Below, one piece after another: positions 6,043 through 8,745 of a DNA stretch of 8,745 nt (position 1 is its first letter; every line of letters starts with the position of its first letter). This DNA comes from Nanobdellota archaeon (lineage in GTDB: Archaea; Nanobdellota; Nanobdellia; Woesearchaeales; GW2011-AR15). A model generated the notes under the pieces. The model saw only the letters and a program-made list of their open reading frames with translations. It was not told the DNA's origin and searched no databases. Location of the stretch: positions 6,580 through 15,324 of the forward strand of contig JAAXVZ010000007.1 of NCBI GenBank assembly GCA_013335235.1. The letters run 5' to 3'. The position numbers and the translations under genes were made by a program.

Positions 6043-6070
6043 TTAAATACCTCTCAGGAGAATGATTTAA
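6043..6070. repeat. 28-base imperfect dyad between divergent promoters
   Basis: TTAAAT (6043-6048) and ATTTAA (6065-6070) are inverted, and an inner pair TCTC (6052-6055) and GAGA (6058-6061) shares the same centre at 6056.5. In all, 10 of 14 positions pair. The dyad sits between the VanZ-like gene and the next gene and overlaps the plus-strand TATA element. It may be a shared operator, or simply two divergent AT-rich promoter elements. Confidence 0.35.
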
Positions 6071-6076
6071 GTATAA
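6066..6076 (+). promoter_or_regulatory. TATA-like element of the gene at 6096
   Basis: TTTAAGTATAA is TATA-like. Its first eight bases are centred about 26 bases before the ATG at 6096, again predicting a leaderless transcript. AGGAA immediately before the ATG is too close to act as a Shine-Dalgarno. Confidence 0.45.
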
Positions 6077-6095
6077 GCACTATCTTGCACAGGAA

Positions 6096-6524
6096 ATGGT
6101 AACTACCGGGATATACCTTCACAAATATAATGAGCATATCGTAGGAGAGGGGCTATGCCCTATGGTGATGCCTGACGGCACCGGAAAGCTGGACCTTCTT
6201 CACCTGGTGCCTGTTTTCCATATCGATGAGCAGGCTCATATGCAGCTCACAAGGATGGACCCTGTCGACGCGTTCAAGAGTGTTGTCGCTGACCCATATT
6301 CTCATTATGCGTTCTTCCCTGACCCAATGGATTACAGCCCAAGATTGATGGCAGATCTTTTCAGCAGGAGGAACCTGTATATCACTGTCCTGCATGGTAC
6401 ACCACAATTCCCTATAGATATCCCTCAGGTATCAGCTGTATACCTTGCCCCGAGCGACATTGAGATGAGGACAGATTCATTCTGGTGGCCAGGGGAATAC
6501 CCTAATCCAAGGCTGAGCTTTTGA
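6096..6524 (+). CDS. Hypothetical protein, 142 residues
   Basis: I do not recognise the family. The protein is soluble-looking, with no signal peptide or membrane segment, and is rich in Pro, Asp, His, Met and aromatic residues. Notable stretches are GEGLCPMVMPDG (17-28), HLVPVFHIDEQAHMQL (36-51), ADPYSHYAFFPDPMDY (65-80) and the Trp/Pro-rich end SFWWPGEYPNPR (128-139). Clustered His, Asp and Glu residues could bind a metal, but no known site is recognisable. The start is supported by a TATA-like element 26 bases upstream. The next gene lies 82 bases downstream on the same strand and has its own TATA box, so the two are probably separate units. Coding status rests on length, sensible composition and the promoter. 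Confidence 0.7.
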   Translation: MVTTGIYLHKYNEHIVGEGLCPMVMPDGTGKLDLLHLVPVFHIDEQAHMQLTRMDPVDAFKSVVADPYSHYAFFPDPMDYSPRLMADLFSRRNLYITVLHGTPQFPIDIPQVSAVYLAPSDIEMRTDSFWWPGEYPNPRLSF

Positions 6525-6553
6525 TACATTCTGAGATATAGTCATCCAGGGAG

Positions 6554-6596
6554 ACGCATGCCCACAGATGCGTAAGTTTATAGATAAGTTTTTTTT
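6554..6596 (+). promoter_or_regulatory. Inverted repeat, TATA box and T8 run before the gene at 6607
   Basis: A 6-base inverted repeat, ACGCAT (6554-6559) and ATGCGT (6568-6573), with an 8-base loop is followed by TATA element TTTATAGA (6577-6584) and a T8 run (6589-6596). The TATA box is centred about 26 bases before the ATG at 6607, making that the likely leaderless start. The T8 run could end transcripts of the preceding gene. The repeat covers the position of the BRE and may be an operator. Confidence 0.45.
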
Positions 6597-6606
6597 ACTG
6601 CCATTC

Positions 6607-7041
6607 ATGAATAGCATCGATGCGCTTCTGAAGTCTGACATCCAGGAAGACAGATTCCATGGTATTGACAGCCTTGCTGATTCAATGCCGCCGGATATTA
6701 CCCGCCTGAAGAAGATTGCAGGAGGGGGCATGAGACGTTTATTCGTATGGTATGACATGTATGACCAGATTCATGCGCTTGAGAGGATGGCAGATACAAA
6801 GCTGCCTGAGGCACTGAGTTATATCCGTGAATTCTTCTATGAGGATAGCGTTGATGTGCCATACTATGACCACATTGCAGATTACGAAGGAAGGCCTATG
6901 CCGACTAATACATTCTATTCATATCCCAATGCAAAAGGAGATCTTAGGGTCTTCCTTAATACCGTCGAAAGTTCTCAAAAGTCAAAAGAGGCTTCAAGCG
7001 CAAGGTATAAGATACTCGGCAGGATAGCGAACCTAGTTTAG
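6607..7041 (+). CDS. Hypothetical protein, possibly HEAT-like helical repeats
   Basis: From the ATG at 6607 it has 144 residues, mostly predicted alpha-helical. Segments such as YDQIHALERMADTKLPEALS (52-71) and YPNAKGDLRVFLNTVE (105-120) resemble helical hairpins of HEAT-like repeat proteins, and a PNA-x-G-x-L stretch is something I recall from such proteins, but this is a weak match from memory. HEAT-like proteins usually act as protein-binding scaffolds. An in-frame ATG at 6568 would add 13 residues (MRKFIDKFFLLPF). That stretch contains the TATA box and T8 run and is better read as promoter, so I chose 6607. The stop is nine bases from the end of the convergent NlpC/P60-like gene. Confidence 0.7.
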   Translation: MNSIDALLKSDIQEDRFHGIDSLADSMPPDITRLKKIAGGGMRRLFVWYDMYDQIHALERMADTKLPEALSYIREFFYEDSVDVPYYDHIADYEGRPMPTNTFYSYPNAKGDLRVFLNTVESSQKSKEASSARYKILGRIANLV

Positions 7042-7050
7042 ACACGAATA

Positions 7051-7605
7051 TTAGCAGTTGACCTTATAGTAGCCAGGAGAGGTCATGGTATATTCAAAAT
7101 TGTTCTTATTTTCAGGACTTGCCCTGATGACCGCCATTATCCTTGCCGGCAAGAGGCCATTTGCAAGCGCGTTTCTATTCGACACCGCCAAAAACTCTTC
7201 CAGGCGTGACTTAAGTATAGGTGCCTTCCACTGGTGCGCGATGACGCCTTGCCCCAGGTAAACGGCCGCATGCGTGTATGGCCTGTCCTGCTCGTTGAAT
7301 GCACTTGTAGGATTATATAGTCCTAGAATATCTCCTGGCATGAGGTCCTTTTCATTCAGTATGTCCAGGATATCTCCCATTCTCTCTGCTTCACCTGTCC
7401 ATACAGGGAGATTTGGTTTCCTTGACGGCAGCTCCCATGCAGAACCCGGGTAGAAGTTCAGTCCATAGAGTATCTTTGCAGCCCTGGTGCAGTAGCCTGC
7501 GCAGTATACTTCAGGAAGGCCCCATATCTTTGGGACCCCGGGGTCTGATATTGCCTTCGCTGCATCAGATTCCACAAGGAGCGCAAATTCATGCTCAGGA
7601 GTCAT
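7051..7605 (-). CDS. NlpC/P60-like papain-fold hydrolase, no signal peptide
   Basis: A 184-residue protein with the layout of NlpC/P60-type papain-fold enzymes (cysteine peptidases or amidases). The likely nucleophile is Cys39 at the start of a helix (YCAGYCTRAAKILYG, 34-48; Cys35 is an alternative). Then come LMPGDILGLYNP (88-99), the strand that often precedes the catalytic His, and His112 in YTHAAVYLGQGVIAHQW (110-126), where His124 can be the third polar residue. No signal peptide or transmembrane segment is present, so it should act in the cytoplasm unless exported another way. Bacterial relatives often cut murein peptides, which an archaeon lacks, so the substrate is open: a peptide amide, an acyl group, or the wall of a bacterial partner. 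The N-terminal 25 residues and the tail ending KVNC are unassigned. Fold call moderate; activity unproven. Confidence 0.7.
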   Translation of the reverse strand: MTPEHEFALLVESDAAKAISDPGVPKIWGLPEVYCAGYCTRAAKILYGLNFYPGSAWELPSRKPNLPVWTGEAERMGDILDILNEKDLMPGDILGLYNPTSAFNEQDRPYTHAAVYLGQGVIAHQWKAPILKSRLEEFLAVSNRNALANGLLPARIMAVIRASPENKNNFEYTMTSPGYYKVNC

Positions 7606-7736
7606 GTCCGATTGAAAATAATTCCTTGATTAAAAATCCTTAGGGTTTGTATTCCCTGAGAATATAAGCCATCCTTGTTTTTTTTGCCTGAAAGGGTAAA
7701 GTATATCAATCTGCTTGCATTGTAATTTTGTATATT
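7606..7736. promoter_or_regulatory. Divergent promoter region for the NlpC/P60-like and MFS genes
   Basis: On the minus strand ATTTTTAA (7630-7637) is a weak TATA element about 28 bases before the ATG at 7605. On the plus strand GTATATCA (7701-7708) lies about 32 bases before the ATG at 7737, predicting a leader of a few bases. A T8 run at 7678-7685 lies between them; no gene ends nearby on the plus strand, so its role is unclear. No RNA gene was recognised. Confidence 0.4.
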
Positions 7737-8745
7737 ATGGGGGATGGGGGTAAGGAAAATGACAAAGAGCTCCTTACGTTTTCACTAGCCTCTTTTTTCA
7801 ACGACCTCGGCTCAGATATGATCTACCCAGTCTGGCCGCTCTTTGTCACTTCTTTCCTTGGGGCGAATATGTTCATCTTGGGCCTGATTGACGGCATAGG
7901 GGAGACCATAGCTGCCTTATCAAAAGCCCTCTCAGGCTATTTCTCTGACAAGACAGGGAAGCGCAAGGTCTTCATATGGATAGGTTATTTCATGTCTTTT
8001 GCTTCGCGTTTGGGCTATGCTGCCTCCAGCCTCTGGTGGCATCTCATACCTTTCAAAGTGCTTGATAGGGCAGGGAAGATAAGAGGTGCGCCAAGAGACG
8101 CTATTGTCGCTGACATATCTAAGGAGAATAGAGGTAGGAATTTTGGCATCCTCAGGACTATGGATAACCTGGGAGCTGTATGCGGAGTTTTGCTTTGTCT
8201 ATTCCTGATGCAGTTCTTCTCCCTTAAGACCATCCTCATGATTGCGGCAGTGCCATCCCTTCTCTCAGTTGCGATGATAGTCCTTTTCATAAAAGAAGGC
8301 AGGAGGGGCGAAGTGAAGCGCGTCAGTCTTTCATTATTCGACAGGAACTTCAAAATCTTTCTTATATCAGCGGTATTCCTGTCGCTTGCGACATTCAGCT
8401 ACTCATTCCTGCTCATATTCGTGAAGAACGCAGGCTTTCCAGACATGATGCTCCCTGTATTCTACTTGCTCTTCACGTTCATCGCAGCAATCGCGTCATA
8501 TCCTGCGGGCAGACTATCAGACATGCTTGGCAGCAAGAGGATGCTCTACGTCTCCATGATAATTTATAGTCTCATGCTAGTTGGTTTTATCTATACAAGA
8601 CAGCTATGGCTGTTCTTCATGCTCTTCATATTATATGGCCTGTTTAAAGGGATTGTTGACACAGTGCAGTCATCGTTTGCAGCCTCACTCTCACCAAAAG
8701 ACATGAAGGCAACAGGGATTGGAAGCCTGCAGCTGATAATAGGAT
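7737..8745 (+). CDS. Major facilitator superfamily transporter, 3' end outside window
   Basis: The first 336 residues of an MFS permease, cut by the window edge. The start MGDGGKENDKELLTFSLASF leads into the first membrane helix with FFNDLGSDMIYPVWPLF (20-36). An A-type loop motif, GYFSDKTGKRK, lies at 67-77. A conserved cytoplasmic segment, LDRAGKIRGAPRDAIVAD (109-126), is followed by NRGRNFGILRTMDNLGAV (131-148). The second half begins after a charged loop (KEGRRGEVKRVS), with a second A-type motif in GRLSDMLGSKRM. At least nine hydrophobic segments are present. This pattern matches a widespread, mostly uncharacterised MFS branch in bacteria and archaea; efflux or uptake cannot be told apart and the substrate is unknown. 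The reading frame is uninterrupted to the last base. Confidence 0.9.
   Translation, partial: MGDGGKENDKELLTFSLASFFNDLGSDMIYPVWPLFVTSFLGANMFILGLIDGIGETIAALSKALSGYFSDKTGKRKVFIWIGYFMSFASRLGYAASSLWWHLIPFKVLDRAGKIRGAPRDAIVADISKENRGRNFGILRTMDNLGAVCGVLLCLFLMQFFSLKTILMIAAVPSLLSVAMIVLFIKEGRRGEVKRVSLSLFDRNFKIFLISAVFLSLATFSYSFLLIFVKNAGFPDMMLPVFYLLFTFIAAIASYPAGRLSDMLGSKRMLYVSMIIYSLMLVGFIYTRQLWLFFMLFILYGLFKGIVDTVQSSFAASLSPKDMKATGIGSLQLIIG

Noticed and set aside
8015..8353. A 112-codon open frame antisense to the MFS gene
   Set aside because: The forward strand encodes a convincing MFS protein through this stretch with conserved loop motifs.

Overview
The window looks like a chromosomal piece of an archaeon, most likely a small-genome DPANN-type lineage (Woesearchaeota-like). 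This placement is an inference. It rests on archaeal TATA boxes centred about 26 bases before start codons (many transcripts would be leaderless), two GGTG-type Shine-Dalgarno sites, an oligo-T terminator, and a secreted coiled-coil protein with a DUF5667-like N-terminus of a kind I associate with DPANN genomes. No rRNA, tRNA, CRISPR array, insertion sequence or integrase was seen.

Layout from left to right: (1) a complete serpin with a lipoprotein signal (minus strand), divergent from (2) a secreted DUF5667-like coiled-coil protein with a recently duplicated acidic repeat (plus); (3) an isochorismatase-like cysteine hydrolase (plus), whose stop overlaps that of (4) a non-hydrolysing UDP-GlcNAc 2-epimerase (minus); (5) an unrecognised beta-rich plus coiled-coil protein that is either one gene broken by a +1 frameshift or two adjacent genes (plus), overlapping tail to tail with (6) a VanZ-like small membrane protein (minus); (7, 8) two hypothetical proteins (plus), the second possibly HEAT-like; (9) an NlpC/P60-like papain-fold protein without a signal peptide (minus); (10) a major facilitator superfamily transporter that runs off the right edge (plus).

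The genes do not form one operon. Strand changes at nearly every boundary, and most genes have their own promoter at a nearly fixed distance. Convergent pairs overlap or nearly touch. Several genes concern the cell surface: an anchored protease inhibitor, a secreted acidic coiled-coil protein, an enzyme supplying UDP-ManNAc for surface glycans, and a VanZ-like membrane protein. A shared surface role is plausible but not shown by operon structure. The most notable items are the predicted membrane-anchored inhibitory serpin with TTGCA-type palindromes around its promoter, the split gene at 4745-5648, and inverted repeats that bracket or overlap several TATA boxes.
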